In this document: one piece after another, positions 16,401-25,070 of the stretch | How positions within the stretch are numbered: the stretch's first letter is position 1 | Layout: each line of letters starts with the position of its first letter | Source of the DNA: Lentzea tibetensis | GTDB taxonomy: Bacteria; Actinomycetota; Actinomycetes; Mycobacteriales; Pseudonocardiaceae | DNA: 64,000 bases | NCBI RefSeq assembly: GCF_007845675.1 | Contig: NZ_VOBR01000004.1 | Span: forward strand, 1 to 64,000 | Reading direction: 5' to 3' | Position numbers and translations under genes: made by a program | The notes under the pieces: generated by a model | Told to the model about the DNA's origin: nothing | Databases searched by the model: none | The model's input: the letters and a program-made list of their open reading frames with translations, nothing else

Positions 16401-16977
16401 TCAAGCGGAGCTGGGCCCCGGTCACCTTGCCGTTCTGCACCCAGAAGAAGTAGTTCACGTCGGTCTTCTCCGCCTTGAGCCGCATGGGGCCGTAATCCGT
16501 GGTGACGACCTTCGGGTAAGCCGCCTTCAGCTGCTCGAGAGTGGAGCCGATGCCAATTCCCTTGGCGGTCTGCATTCCGCCTGTCAGGTTGACCGTCGCC
16601 AGGCCGAACTGCTTGGAAATGTCGATGTGCGCGCCTTCTCGGACGGTCTTGTGCAGAGTGCACGCGCCTTCCGGTGCCTCGTTCTTCGTCAGCAGCCCGG
16701 TCTTGGTGGCCTCGTCGAGCTTGATCCCGAACTTCAGCTTCCCGTAGCCGAAGTCGTCCACCACCGCTTTGGTCTCGACGACCTTGGTCTGCGTCTCCGT
16801 GACCACCACGGTCTGCGTCGCGGGCTGCACGGGAGCCGCGGGCGAGGTCGCCGACGTCGTGGTGGTCGTGGTCTCGGTGCCGGTGGCCGCGACGTTCTTC
16901 GCCGGCTCGGACGTGCACGCGGTGAGCGCGATACCGGCGATGGCGGTGACGATCAGAGCCTTGACGGTGTTCTTCAT
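16378..16977 (-). CDS. Lipoprotein of the sigma-associated paralogous family
   Basis: 199 residues. The signal peptide M-K-N-T-V-K-A-L-I-V-T-A-I-A-G-I ends in the lipobox L-T-A-C, so the mature protein is lipid-anchored outside the membrane. A Thr-rich linker (about 25-60) precedes a domain beginning G-Y-G-K-L-K-F-G-I, with I-G-I-G-S-T-L-E-Q-L-K-A-A-Y-P and C-terminal T-Q-D-C-V-S; paired Cys may form a disulphide. The same domain is found in the next upstream product. ATG 16977 follows GGGGGAG. Function unknown. Confidence 0.8.
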   Translation of the reverse strand: MKNTVKALIVTAIAGIALTACTSEPAKNVAATGTETTTTTTSATSPAAPVQPATQTVVVTETQTKVVETKAVVDDFGYGKLKFGIKLDEATKTGLLTKNEAPEGACTLHKTVREGAHIDISKQFGLATVNLTGGMQTAKGIGIGSTLEQLKAAYPKVVTTDYGPMRLKAEKTDVNYFFWVQNGKVTGAQLRLITQDCVS

Positions 16978-17093
16978 TTTCTTTCTCCCCCAGTTTGTTT
17001 TGACACTTGGAAGACGCTGGCACAGCTGAGCGGTTGCCAAGAAGTTCGTCACGAAAAAGTCACGGCAAACAAGAACGATTTGGGCAGCACAAA

Positions 17094-17115
17094 ACACCCG
17101 CCCGGAAGCGGGTGT
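17094..17115. terminator. Terminator of the sigma-factor operon at 17129-18345
   Basis: ACACCCGC and GCGGGTGT form an 8-bp stem with a 6-base loop, followed by TTTT in the minus direction. It sits just after the stop of the membrane protein gene. Confidence 0.7.
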
Positions 17116-17128
17116 ATTTGTGATCAGA

Positions 17129-17875
17129 TCAGCTCAACGTGCAGTCTGAATTCTTCAGCTCCATGCGAACGCCTGAGATCTTTTGCGCGCCGTCAACGGA
17201 GAACACATATCGCCAGGCCGGTTCGCCCGGCATGTCGACGGCGAAACCAGAACCCTGGGGCACGGCCGCCGGGTACTTGGCCTTCAGCTCGGCGACGGTC
17301 GAACCCGCCCCGATCGCGGCCGACGTCTTGGCGAAACCGGGCAGCCTGATCCGCGCGACGCCGTGGCTCGGCGAGAGCACCACGGCTGCCTCGTCGGCAG
17401 GAACGCTCTCCGACCGGTACCCGGCGCACGGGCCGAGCGCGGTGTTCGACGGCTGGACCAGCACGCCGGACGCGAGCGCGTCGGCCTGCGACATCCCGAG
17501 CTTGAGCTTCCCGTAGCCGGCCGGGACGTTGTTGCTGTTCGGGGCGTTCCCGGCGGGCGGCTCTTCCACGGTCACCGTGACTGTGTGCGTCTGCGTGATG
17601 ATCACCGGCGGCGGCACCGAGGCGGAGGAGGACGTGGGCGGCGTGGTCGTCAGCGTGCCCGACTCCGCGGGCGGCAGGCTCTGCGAGCCGCCGATGTTCG
17701 CCACCGCGAAACCTCCCGCGGCGAACACGGCGAACACGAAGGCACCGGTGACCGCGTTGCGGCGCCTGCGGATGCGGCGCGCCCCGCCGACGATCTCCTC
17801 GTCGATGCCGGGCTTGACCGCCACGTCCAGCCGGTCGTCGTGGAAGAGCCTGCGCAGCTCGTCGTCGAGATCCAC
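17129..17875 (-). CDS. Membrane protein paired with SigE-type sigma factor (putative anti-sigma)
   Basis: 248 residues, starting GTG two bases after the sigma stop. The N-terminus is cytoplasmic (V-D-L-D-D-E-L-R-R-L-F-H-D-D), followed by one transmembrane helix (about residues 43-65), a Thr/Pro/Ser linker and an extracellular domain starting G-Y-G-K-L-K-L-G-M that is homologous to the lipoprotein at 16378. The N-terminal region plus helix is the usual layout of membrane proteins cotranscribed with SigE-like factors, so it may hold the sigma factor inactive until an outside signal. No zinc-binding anti-sigma motif is seen. Confidence 0.75.
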   Translation of the reverse strand: MDLDDELRRLFHDDRLDVAVKPGIDEEIVGGARRIRRRRNAVTGAFVFAVFAAGGFAVANIGGSQSLPPAESGTLTTTPPTSSSASVPPPVIITQTHTVTVTVEEPPAGNAPNSNNVPAGYGKLKLGMSQADALASGVLVQPSNTALGPCAGYRSESVPADEAAVVLSPSHGVARIRLPGFAKTSAAIGAGSTVAELKAKYPAAVPQGSGFAVDMPGEPAWRYVFSVDGAQKISGVRMELKNSDCTLS

Positions 17876-17877
17876 GG

Positions 17878-18345
17878 TCAGTCCCTCCCCAGTTTCGTCC
17901 GCAGTGTGGCCATGGCCTTGCTGTTCTGACTCTTCACGGTGCCCTTGGACACGCCGAGCGCGGCCGCGATCTCCGCCTCGGACAGCCCTTCGTAGAAACG
18001 GAGCACGACGACGGCGCGCTGGCGCGGCGGGAGGTCCCGCAACGCCTGCCACAGCGGCTCGTGCTCCAGCCGGTTCACGTCGTGGAACGCGGTCTCCGGG
18101 AAGTCGGAGACCAGGTTCTCCTTGCGCCGGCGGCGCCACACGCTCACGTGCGTGTTCGCCATCGCGCGCCGCACGTAGGCGAGGGGCTCGTCGCCCTTGC
18201 CCAGCACGGACTGCCAGCGCGAGCCGACCTTCTCCAGCACCGACTGCACGAGATCCGCCGCGTCGTGCGGATTCCCGGTCAGCGCATGGCCGTAGCGGAG
18301 CAGGCCCGGCAAAGACATCCGGACGAACTCAGCGAAGTCCCCCAC
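17878..18345 (-). CDS. SigE-family ECF RNA polymerase sigma factor
   Basis: 155 residues from GTG 18345, preceded by GGAG. Sigma region 2 (F-V-R-M-S-L-P-G-L-L-R-Y-G-H-A-L-T-G-N with D-A-A-D-L-V-Q) and region 4 (L-P-P-R-Q-R-A-V-V-V-L-R-F-Y and the helix-turn-helix I-A-A-A-L-G-V-S-K-G-T-V-K-S) are complete. The frame extends to GTG 18426, but the added residues are not family-like. It is cotranscribed with the putative membrane antagonist downstream. This family probably responds to envelope stress. Confidence 0.85.
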   Translation of the reverse strand: MGDFAEFVRMSLPGLLRYGHALTGNPHDAADLVQSVLEKVGSRWQSVLGKGDEPLAYVRRAMANTHVSVWRRRRKENLVSDFPETAFHDVNRLEHEPLWQALRDLPPRQRAVVVLRFYEGLSEAEIAAALGVSKGTVKSQNSKAMATLRTKLGRD

Positions 18346-18480
18346 GATCTCCGCTCTTTCCCCGCCGCGTTCGACGGTCCATTCAGCGTGCAGCACCGCC
18401 GTCACGGCTTCGCCCCCTTCCCGCACTCTGTCGTCGGGAAGGTCACGCTCGAGCCGTGCCGGCGGTTGCCGCCAGCTTTG

Positions 18481-18834
18481 TCACAGAATGGTCACGGCCT
18501 CCGGCGCCCGGAACTCCCCGTTCTCGGACGGCGGGAACTCGTGCACGGCGACGACGGCCTCAACCGGAATCGTGCCGTACACGTGCGGGAACCACACGCC
18601 GGAGGGGTGCTCCGGCCGGCCCGGTTCCCATTTCACCGGTGCGTCGACCCGCGCGGGGTCGACGACCAGCAGCAGGAGATCGGTGCGCCCGCGGAAGATC
18701 GCGTTGGCGGGCAGGTGCACGCTCCCGATGTCCGAGCAGTGCACGAAGCCGACCTCGGCGAGCGAGGGCGCGCTGATCTCCCCCGCGTCCTGGGCGTGCG
18801 CCCAGTCGTCGCGGGAGGTGATGTGCAGGATCAC
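18481..18834 (-). CDS. DUF952 domain protein
   Basis: 117 residues. Matches the DUF952 family throughout: starts I-L-H-I-T-S-R-D-D-W, has G-F-V-H-C-S and ends in the V-Y-G-T-I-P-V-E-A-V pattern typical of the fold. These are small cytosolic proteins, some linked to ADP-ribose or glutathione chemistry, with no settled reaction. GTG start. It stands alone between the sigma gene and the SEC-C protein gene. Confidence 0.85.
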   Translation of the reverse strand: MILHITSRDDWAHAQDAGEISAPSLAEVGFVHCSDIGSVHLPANAIFRGRTDLLLLVVDPARVDAPVKWEPGRPEHPSGVWFPHVYGTIPVEAVVAVHEFPPSENGEFRAPEAVTIL

Positions 18835-18871
18835 TTATCCACACCCCCTGTGGACAACCCTGTGGACAAGG

Positions 18872-19807
18872 TCAGCGGATGGTGATCTGCCTGCCGCGCA
18901 GGCCCTCACGCGCGCGCCGCTCGGCGTCGTTGAGCTGCTCGTCGCTGCTCATCGCCTCCAGCAGGCGCTTGCCGAGCGCCTCGGCGGGCGACGCCCACTC
19001 GCGGGCGTGCATCTCGCGGTCGAGGTCCCACACCGGCACGAGCAGGCCGTGCGCGCGGAACGAGCCCGCGTACCGGGAGCCTTCGCCGAGGTCCAGCTCA
19101 CCGCGGGCGGCCAGCCGGGCCATGCCGTTGAGCAGCTGCTCCTCCGGCTCAGGGCGGACCCAGCGCAGGTGCGCCTTGTCGCCTGCGTCGACCCAGTAGG
19201 CGGCCTTCACGCCCGGCGCGTCGAGGCGCTCGGTCGGCAGGATCGCGGCGTTCGCGCGCTCCAGCGACAGCGCGACGTCACCGGTCGGCTCGGTCTCCTC
19301 CGGCAGCCACCAGGTGAAGTCGGCGTGCAGCTCGGGAACGATGTCCGCGTCGGCGTCGAGCAGGTCCTGCAGGCGGCCGGGGTTCTCGTCGGTGTCCGGA
19401 CCGACCACGGGCAGCACGTCGCCGGACTTGGCGTCCTTCGCCCACATCACCGCGCGGGCGAGGTCGCGGCTCACGTCGCCGGACCGGGTCTGCACCTGGA
19501 GGCCGACGAACGGCACGTCGTCACCGCGGACGAGGCCGGCGGCGGCCATCGGCAGCACGGTCGCGAGCGTGACCTCACCGTCCTTGAGCGGCAGCTTCAC
19601 GGTCGCGGACGGCACGAACTCGCGCAGCGCGATCAGCTCGCACTCGCTGGCCAGTCCCTCGAACGGGCGGGAGACGATCACGTCCGCCGGGCCGCCGGAG
19701 GAGCCGTGGCACGCCTTGTACCGCTTGCCGGAGCCGCACGGGCAGGGTTGGCGGGGGTTGATCCCGTCAGCCTTGGGTGCGTTCTTCACGGCAGTCCGCT
19801 TGGCCAC
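18872..19807 (-). CDS. SEC-C motif protein (DUF5926)
   Basis: 311 residues. Starts M-A-K-R-T-A-V-K with a basic tail, then a complete SEC-C zinc motif P-C-P-C-G-S-G-K-R-Y-K-A-C-H-G (about residues 20-34), as at the end of SecA. The rest fits actinobacterial DUF5926. The SEC-C motif binds zinc and often contacts SecB or ribosomal partners; the role of this protein is unknown. GTG start with GGAGG upstream. Tandem TGTGGACA words at 18841-18870 lie just past its stop. Confidence 0.8.
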   Translation of the reverse strand: MAKRTAVKNAPKADGINPRQPCPCGSGKRYKACHGSSGGPADVIVSRPFEGLASECELIALREFVPSATVKLPLKDGEVTLATVLPMAAAGLVRGDDVPFVGLQVQTRSGDVSRDLARAVMWAKDAKSGDVLPVVGPDTDENPGRLQDLLDADADIVPELHADFTWWLPEETEPTGDVALSLERANAAILPTERLDAPGVKAAYWVDAGDKAHLRWVRPEPEEQLLNGMARLAARGELDLGEGSRYAGSFRAHGLLVPVWDLDREMHAREWASPAEALGKRLLEAMSSDEQLNDAERRAREGLRGRQITIR

Positions 19808-19825
19808 CGGGCCCTCCTTCGTCGG

Positions 19826-20584
19826 TTAGGCGCTCAAGTTATCCCCGAGCAGGCGCCGCGTGTTCGCCGGGGCGTTCGTCGCGAGGAAGCGAACGCCGAG
19901 GTCGCGGCACAGTTCCACGTCCTGCTGGTCGTCGACGGTCCACACGTACGTGTCGTGGCCGTGGTGACGGCTGCGGTCGACGTAGCCGGGGTCGTCGCGC
20001 AACAAGTGCACACCGGGACCGGTGTAGTCGGCGTACGGAGGCAGCTTCCCGGTCTTGACGCGCGGGAGCAGCCGGTCGAGCAGCAGCACGGTCCTGATCT
20101 TCGGTGCCTGGTCGCGGAACGCCTTCACCGCGGTCGCCGAGAACGACATCATGATGATCTGGTCGCGGAGGCCGTGACGCTTCAGCGCCTGCGCCAGCTT
20201 CCGCTCGACCTCGTTGCGGTAGCGGACGGGATGCTTGGTCTCGACGAACAGCTCGACCTTCGTGCCCTTCACGAGGTCCAGCAGCGTGTCGAGCACGAGC
20301 AGCTCGGCGGGCTCGCCCTGGTGGCCGTAGTCGTAGGTCTTGAGCTGGTCGAGTGTCAGCGCGGAGACCGTGCCCCTGCCGTTGCTCGTGCGGGTGAGCG
20401 TGCGGTCGTGCACGCAGACGATGTGGCCGTCCTTCGAGAGGCGGATGTCGCACTCGAGCCCGTCCGCGCCCTGTTCGACGGCGAGCTCGTAGGCGGCCAA
20501 GGTGTGTTCCGCTCGGTGAGCGGACGCTCCACGGTGGGCGACGATTGCTGGCTGCACGACTGTGCACAGTAGTTCCTTCGTCAC
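19826..20584 (-). CDS. Glycerophosphodiester phosphodiesterase, cytosolic
   Basis: 252 residues. A GDPD TIM barrel that cleaves glycerophosphodiesters to glycerol-3-phosphate and an alcohol. Catalytic and metal residues appear in V-A-H-R-G-A-S (His-Arg), E-H-T-L-A-A-Y, L-E-C-D-I-R-L-S-K-D-G and V-H-D-R-T-L. No signal peptide. Start GTG 20584 is preferred because AAGG lies upstream; TTG 20599 and GTG 20557 are alternatives. It is divergent from the P450 gene. Confidence 0.88.
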   Translation of the reverse strand: MTKELLCTVVQPAIVAHRGASAHRAEHTLAAYELAVEQGADGLECDIRLSKDGHIVCVHDRTLTRTSNGRGTVSALTLDQLKTYDYGHQGEPAELLVLDTLLDLVKGTKVELFVETKHPVRYRNEVERKLAQALKRHGLRDQIIMMSFSATAVKAFRDQAPKIRTVLLLDRLLPRVKTGKLPPYADYTGPGVHLLRDDPGYVDRSRHHGHDTYVWTVDDQQDVELCRDLGVRFLATNAPANTRRLLGDNLSA

Positions 20585-20646
20585 AGTTTGAGCCTTCAAT
20601 CAACTTTGCATGGACGTGAGCACTCCTCTCACTTAACGTCCGGCTC

Positions 20647-21843
20647 GTGACGTTCGACCAACGCGATGCCGCATTCATCGCCGACCCGTACCCGGCGTTC
20701 GCGGCGATGCGCGCACAGGGCGAGGTGCACGACCACGACGGCCTCGGCGTCGCGGTCGCGGTGTCGCACGCGGCGTGCTCCGCGGTGCTCCGGCACCGCT
20801 CGCTCGGCCGCATCTGGTCGGACGCGGCACCGGTCGAGGCGTTCACATCTTTCAACCTCCTCCACCGCAACTCGCTGCTGGAGAACGAGCCGCCCACGCA
20901 CGGCCGCCTGCGCCGCCTGGTCGCCGCCGCGTTCGGCCGCGGCCACGTCGAACGCCTGCGCCCGTGGGTCTTCGAACTGGCCGACCGGCTGGTCGACGAG
21001 CTGGTCACGGAGATCAAGGAACAGGGCTCGGCAGACCTCCTGGCGCACGTCGCCGGACCGCTGCCGGTCGAGGTGATCGCCGAGCTGCTCGGCGTGCCGC
21101 AGTCGGACCGCTTCCTGCTGCAGCCGTGGTCGAACGCCATCGTGAAGATGTACGAGTTCGGCCTCGCCCCGGAACTGCGTGCCGCCGCCGAACGGGCGGC
21201 GGGCGAGTTCGTGGCCTACCTGCGCGAGCTGATCGCGTTGCGCCGCGTGTCCCCCGGCGACGACCTGGTGTCCGACCTCGTGGCGGTGACCGACACCGAC
21301 GGCGCCCGGCTGACCGAGGACGAGCTGGTCGCGACCGCGGTGCTGCTGCTGATGGCCGGACACGAGGCGACCGTCAACGTGATCGGCAACGGTGTGCTCG
21401 CGCTGATGCGGCACCGCTCGCAGTGGGAGCTGCTGGTGAACGACGCCGACCTGCCGCTCGCCGTCGAGGAGCTGATCCGGTACGACTCGCCGCTGCAGCT
21501 GTTCGAGCGCACGGCGACGGCCGAGGTCGAGATCGCCGGGCACGTCGTGCGTCCCGGCGAGAAGATCGCCGCGCTGCTCGGTGCCGCGGCGCGCGACCCG
21601 CTGGTGTTCGCGTCGCCGGACGAGCTGGACATCACCCGGTCGCCGAACCCGCACCTGGGTTTCGGCGCGGGGATCCACTACTGCCTCGGCGCACCGCTGG
21701 CGCGCATCGAGGTCGAGGCGGCGCTGTCGGCGCTGCGGACCAAGCTGCCCGGCGCGGTGCTGGCCGCGGAACCGCGCAGGCGCGCGGAGTTCGTCATCCG
21801 CGGTCTGCACGAGCTGCCGCTCAGTACCGACGCGGGAGCTTGA
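20647..21843 (+). CDS. Cytochrome P450
   Basis: 398 residues, full length for a soluble bacterial P450. Markers: D-P-Y-P-A-F-A-A-M-R at the N-terminus, I-helix oxygen-binding L-L-L-M-A-G-H-E-A-T (Ala where many have Thr/Asp), E-E-L-I-R-Y (ExxR) and the haem loop F-G-A-G-I-H-Y-C-L-G with Cys346. It stands alone with no ferredoxin or biosynthetic partner, so the substrate cannot be guessed. Its 3' end overlaps the convergent GDPD gene by 23 bp. Confidence 0.93.
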   Translation: MTFDQRDAAFIADPYPAFAAMRAQGEVHDHDGLGVAVAVSHAACSAVLRHRSLGRIWSDAAPVEAFTSFNLLHRNSLLENEPPTHGRLRRLVAAAFGRGHVERLRPWVFELADRLVDELVTEIKEQGSADLLAHVAGPLPVEVIAELLGVPQSDRFLLQPWSNAIVKMYEFGLAPELRAAAERAAGEFVAYLRELIALRRVSPGDDLVSDLVAVTDTDGARLTEDELVATAVLLLMAGHEATVNVIGNGVLALMRHRSQWELLVNDADLPLAVEELIRYDSPLQLFERTATAEVEIAGHVVRPGEKIAALLGAAARDPLVFASPDELDITRSPNPHLGFGAGIHYCLGAPLARIEVEAALSALRTKLPGAVLAAEPRRRAEFVIRGLHELPLSTDAGA

Positions 21844-22822
21844 AACCCCGCTCCTTCATGACCTTCCGCAGCCGGTCCGGGTAGTCGGTGATGATGCCGT
21901 CCACCCCGTCGTCGATCAGCTTGTGCAGGGTGGCCGGGTCGTTCTGCGTCCACGGGACGACCTTGACGCCTTCCCGGTGCGCCTGGTCGACCAGCGCCTT
22001 CGTGGTGAACGGCACGTAGTCCGGGTCACCGATCTTGCCGCCCTGCGGGTTGCCGTGGACGGGGCTCAACACCTTGGCGCCGAAGCTCTTCACGGCTTTC
22101 GCGACGTTGCCGCCGAAGTCGTCGAGGTTCAGCCCGCCGGTCCACGGTGAGCCGGGCCGCAGGAACTCGGGCTGGGTCAACGCGACCAGCGGGATGCGCG
22201 GCTCGACCTCGCGGACGCGCATCAGCGTGCCCCAGTCGAAAGACTGGATCGTCACGTTGCGCAGGAAGCCGGACCGCCGGATCTCGCGCACGGCGACCTG
22301 CACGAACTGCTCGCGCGGCGCGGTCTCGTGCGGTGCGGCGGCCTCGACCTTGGTCTCGATGTTGAACCGGACGGTCCACGCCCTGCGCTTGCGCACGAGG
22401 TCGAAGACCTCCCGCAGCGTCGGCATCTTGGCGCCGGGCGACAGCTCCTGGTCCGGGTACTGCGACCACCGCGTGCTGCCGCAGTCGAGCGTGCGGACCT
22501 GGGCGAACGTCAGGTCCTTCACGTACTTGCCCGCGTACGGGAAGTCCGGGTCGCCGGGGAACGCCGGCTTGGTGTCGAGGCACTTGGCCGGGTTGGTCTT
22601 CCGGTCGTGCGTCACGACCTCGCGGCCGTCCCTGGTGATCTGGATGTCCAGCTCCAGCGTGGTGACGCCGACTTCCAGTGCTTTGCCGAACGCTTTGAGC
22701 GTGCTCTCCACGGTCAGGCCGATGCCGCCGCGGTGCGCTTGGAGGTCGAAGTCGTGGCGGTGCGCCGAAGCGCCGCCCGGTGTCAGAAGTGCGATCACGA
22801 GTGCCCCAGTCACTGCCCGCAT
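21821..22822 (-). CDS. Secreted glycerophosphodiester phosphodiesterase
   Basis: 333 residues from ATG 22822. An N-terminal signal peptide (M-R-A-V-T-G-A-L-V-I-A-L-L ... A-S-A-H) directs export. GDPD motifs follow: D-L-Q-A-H-R-G-G, E-S-T-L-K-A-F, L-E-L-D-I-Q-I-T-R-D-G and V-T-H-D-R-K. The P-A-K-C-L-D-T insert resembles the larger periplasmic GlpQ form. It probably recovers glycerol phosphate from phospholipid or wall debris. It is only distantly similar to the cytosolic GDPD at 19826. Confidence 0.9.
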   Translation of the reverse strand: MRAVTGALVIALLTPGGASAHRHDFDLQAHRGGIGLTVESTLKAFGKALEVGVTTLELDIQITRDGREVVTHDRKTNPAKCLDTKPAFPGDPDFPYAGKYVKDLTFAQVRTLDCGSTRWSQYPDQELSPGAKMPTLREVFDLVRKRRAWTVRFNIETKVEAAAPHETAPREQFVQVAVREIRRSGFLRNVTIQSFDWGTLMRVREVEPRIPLVALTQPEFLRPGSPWTGGLNLDDFGGNVAKAVKSFGAKVLSPVHGNPQGGKIGDPDYVPFTTKALVDQAHREGVKVVPWTQNDPATLHKLIDDGVDGIITDYPDRLRKVMKERGFKLPRRY

Positions 22823-22892
22823 GAACTCGACCGTGGCACGGATGGGCCGGATGTCCAAGCCCTGCCAGGGGAACTGCCGCTGAACAGCGGAA

Positions 22893-23795
22893 CTAGCGCG
22901 GCGAACCGGACGCCCGGACGGAGCGCAGCGGCGGCTCGGGGGCGTCGCGCACCTCGAGCACCCGCATCAGCCGCACGGACGCGGAGTCGACGGGCAGCAG
23001 CAACGTCGTGATGCGGCGAACCACCAGAGCGGTGATCACCGCGACCGCGGCAATCGCGAGATCGGCGAGCGCGTGCAGCAGCACTCCGTCCGCCTTGGCC
23101 TGCACGCTGTCGCGGAACGACCAGCCGAAGGTGATCACGAACAGCAGTGCGGACGCGACCCAGGTGCCCCACCACACCAGCAGGATCCGGGACGGCCGCG
23201 GCCGCTCGGTGACGTCGCGGTGCAGCACCGCGTGTTCCAGCTCGGCCAGGGTCGAGCCGGGTACGAGGAGGTTCATGCCGGGCACCAGCAGCCCGATCAT
23301 CACCTGCTGGTCGGTGCGCGACGGCGCGTACCCGGCGGCGAGCGCGGCCACGTTCCTGGCGCGCCGCAACCACAGCAGGCTCAGCACGAGTGCGACGAGC
23401 GAGCCGACGAACATCACGACCGACGACGACACGACCATCGCGTCCGAGGTGCCGACCACGCCGGACGACAGCGCGCCGTACTGCGAGAGCAGCACCAGCG
23501 CGTACCGCCACACCTCGCTGCCGAACGCCCAGAGCGCGACGGCGCCGAGCAGCCACAGCGCGTTCGACGCGGTTCTGGCGAGCTTGCGCACGCCGTCGAC
23601 CGAGTCGGCGGGCGAGTCGAACGTGCCGGGCACGGCCGTCGGCCAGCGCCACGCCAGCAGCGGGAAGCCCCAGCGCGGCGGCACCGGGTACTTGGGCGGT
23701 CCGACGTACGCGGGCGGCTTCGCCGACGGCGAACGATGCTCGTACGCACCGGGTGGCGGGGACGCCACCCAGTCGACGCGCATCGGTCGCAGCAT
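22893..23795 (-). CDS. DUF4328 polytopic membrane protein
   Basis: 300 residues. A Pro-rich cytoplasmic N-terminus (about 1-50, R-W-G-F-P-L-L-A-W-R-W-P) is followed by about five transmembrane segments including A-L-W-L-L-G-A-V-A-L-W-A-F, V-M-F-V-G-S-L-V-A-L-V-L-S-L-L-W and I-L-L-V-W-W-G-T-W. The loop V-P-G-M-N-L-L-V-P-G-S and the fold fit DUF4328. Its ATG overlaps the rhodanese stop (TGATG), so the two are coupled. Function unknown. Confidence 0.8.
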   Translation of the reverse strand: MLRPMRVDWVASPPPGAYEHRSPSAKPPAYVGPPKYPVPPRWGFPLLAWRWPTAVPGTFDSPADSVDGVRKLARTASNALWLLGAVALWAFGSEVWRYALVLLSQYGALSSGVVGTSDAMVVSSSVVMFVGSLVALVLSLLWLRRARNVAALAAGYAPSRTDQQVMIGLLVPGMNLLVPGSTLAELEHAVLHRDVTERPRPSRILLVWWGTWVASALLFVITFGWSFRDSVQAKADGVLLHALADLAIAAVAVITALVVRRITTLLLPVDSASVRLMRVLEVRDAPEPPLRSVRASGSPR

Positions 23796-24133
23796 CAGAT
23801 GACCTCGGGCTCCGCGCCGTCGGTGCCGCCGTCGAGCGGGCGGCCCTGCGCGGCCCAGTGGGACATGCCGCCGTCGACGTTCACCGCGTCCCAGCCGTTC
23901 TGGTTCAGGTACTCGGTGACGCGGGCCGACCGGCCGCCTGCGCGGCAGATGACGTAGAACGAGCTGTCCTCGGGGAGGTCACCGAGACGGCTCGCGATCT
24001 CGCTCATGGGGATGTGCAGCGCGCCGGGCGCGTGGCCGGCGTCCCATTCGTCCTGCTCACGCACGTCCAGGAGCACGGTGCCCTCCGGCAGCTGCGCGGG
24101 GACGTCGGTGATTTCAACACTCGGCACACTCAC
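23795..24133 (-). CDS. Rhodanese-like sulfurtransferase
   Basis: 112 residues, a single rhodanese domain. The active-site loop I-C-R-A-G-G-R-S holds Cys63, and V-L-L-D-V-R-E-Q-D-E-W and H-I-P-M-S-E-I are the standard flanking motifs. It is complete and cytosolic, and would carry persulfide sulphur. It is coupled to the DUF4328 membrane gene downstream. The physiological acceptor is not evident. Confidence 0.92.
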   Translation of the reverse strand: MSVPSVEITDVPAQLPEGTVLLDVREQDEWDAGHAPGALHIPMSEIASRLGDLPEDSSFYVICRAGGRSARVTEYLNQNGWDAVNVDGGMSHWAAQGRPLDGGTDGAEPEVI

Positions 24134-24179
24134 GCGTCAGATGGTCCCACGTCCCCCGGTTGCCTCGGTGTGAGCCCGC

Positions 24180-25070
24180 TCAGCGGGACTCCGCGACGGC
24201 CAGTCCGATGCCGGCGAGCTGCTCCTCGGTCAGCGGCAGTTCGGGACGTCCACCACTGGGCCCGTTGGTCTCGTTGATCTCGGGCCCCAGCAGGTACTCC
24301 GCACTGTGGTTGGACACCGAGATCTCGTAGCTCATGCCGTTCGGCGCGTAGATCACCAGCCGCTGGGACAGCGAGGGCACCGGCATCGCTTCCTTCAGCG
24401 CGTGCAGCTGCAGGACCGTTCCATCCGCGAGCACGTGCCGTCTGGGTGGGACGCAGTCTCCCTGCGCCCACTTCTGGTCGTCGGCCTGCGCGAGCGGATC
24501 ACCGGTGAAGCTGCCCGCCCGCAGCCAGATGCTGCCGAAGCCGGTGACGTCGGCCCAGTAGCTGTAGGCCTCGCGTTCACCGGGCGACCGCGGCTGCGTC
24601 ACGTGGAACTGCGCCTTGCCCGCGAGCCCGGTCAGCGCCCGTTCCCACGACGCGCGCACGGCGTCCGGCGCCTTGCTGCTGCCCGGCCAGCCGGTCAGCA
24701 GCGGAGATCCGGTCTGCTGGCACGGGATCGGAGGCACGTCGGGGTGGTTCAGCGTGATGGTGGGCGTTCGGATCGGTTCGCTGATCCTCGGCCAGCTCGC
24801 CTCCGCCCGGACCGCGGTGGCCGGCGTGGTGGTCGGCGTGGTGCTGACGGTGTCCGCAGGTGGCAACGTGCGGCGTGCGGCGCTCAACGCGACACCACCG
24901 AAACCGATCCCCGCCACCGCGATGAGCACACCCATGACGGCCACGGCGCGCTGGGCGAACACCCGGCGCCTTCCGCGCCGCAGCAGGTCGTCGAGCGAGG
25001 TGCGAGCAGCCGGTGCGGGCACCTCCAGCTCGGCGCGCAGAGCCCTGCGGAGTTCGTCGTCGTTCATCAT
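24180..25070 (-). CDS. Membrane protein paired with ECF sigma factor
   Basis: 296 residues. Cytoplasmic N-terminus M-M-N-D-D-E-L-R-R-A-L-R-A-E-L-E, one transmembrane helix (A-V-A-V-M-G-V-L-I-A-V-A-G-I-G-F-G, about 41-58), Thr-rich linker, then an extracellular domain with few Cys. Same architecture as the product at 17129 but an unrelated outer domain. The ATG overlaps the sigma stop (ATGA), so it is made with the sigma factor and may regulate it. The outer domain is not recognised. Confidence 0.75.
   Translation of the reverse strand: MMNDDELRRALRAELEVPAPAARTSLDDLLRRGRRRVFAQRAVAVMGVLIAVAGIGFGGVALSAARRTLPPADTVSTTPTTTPATAVRAEASWPRISEPIRTPTITLNHPDVPPIPCQQTGSPLLTGWPGSSKAPDAVRASWERALTGLAGKAQFHVTQPRSPGEREAYSYWADVTGFGSIWLRAGSFTGDPLAQADDQKWAQGDCVPPRRHVLADGTVLQLHALKEAMPVPSLSQRLVIYAPNGMSYEISVSNHSAEYLLGPEINETNGPSGGRPELPLTEEQLAGIGLAVAESR

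Noticed and set aside
22877-22890. CCGCTG-AA-CAGCGG hairpin after the DUF4328 gene
   Set aside because: Six-bp stem without a T-run; could be chance at this GC content.
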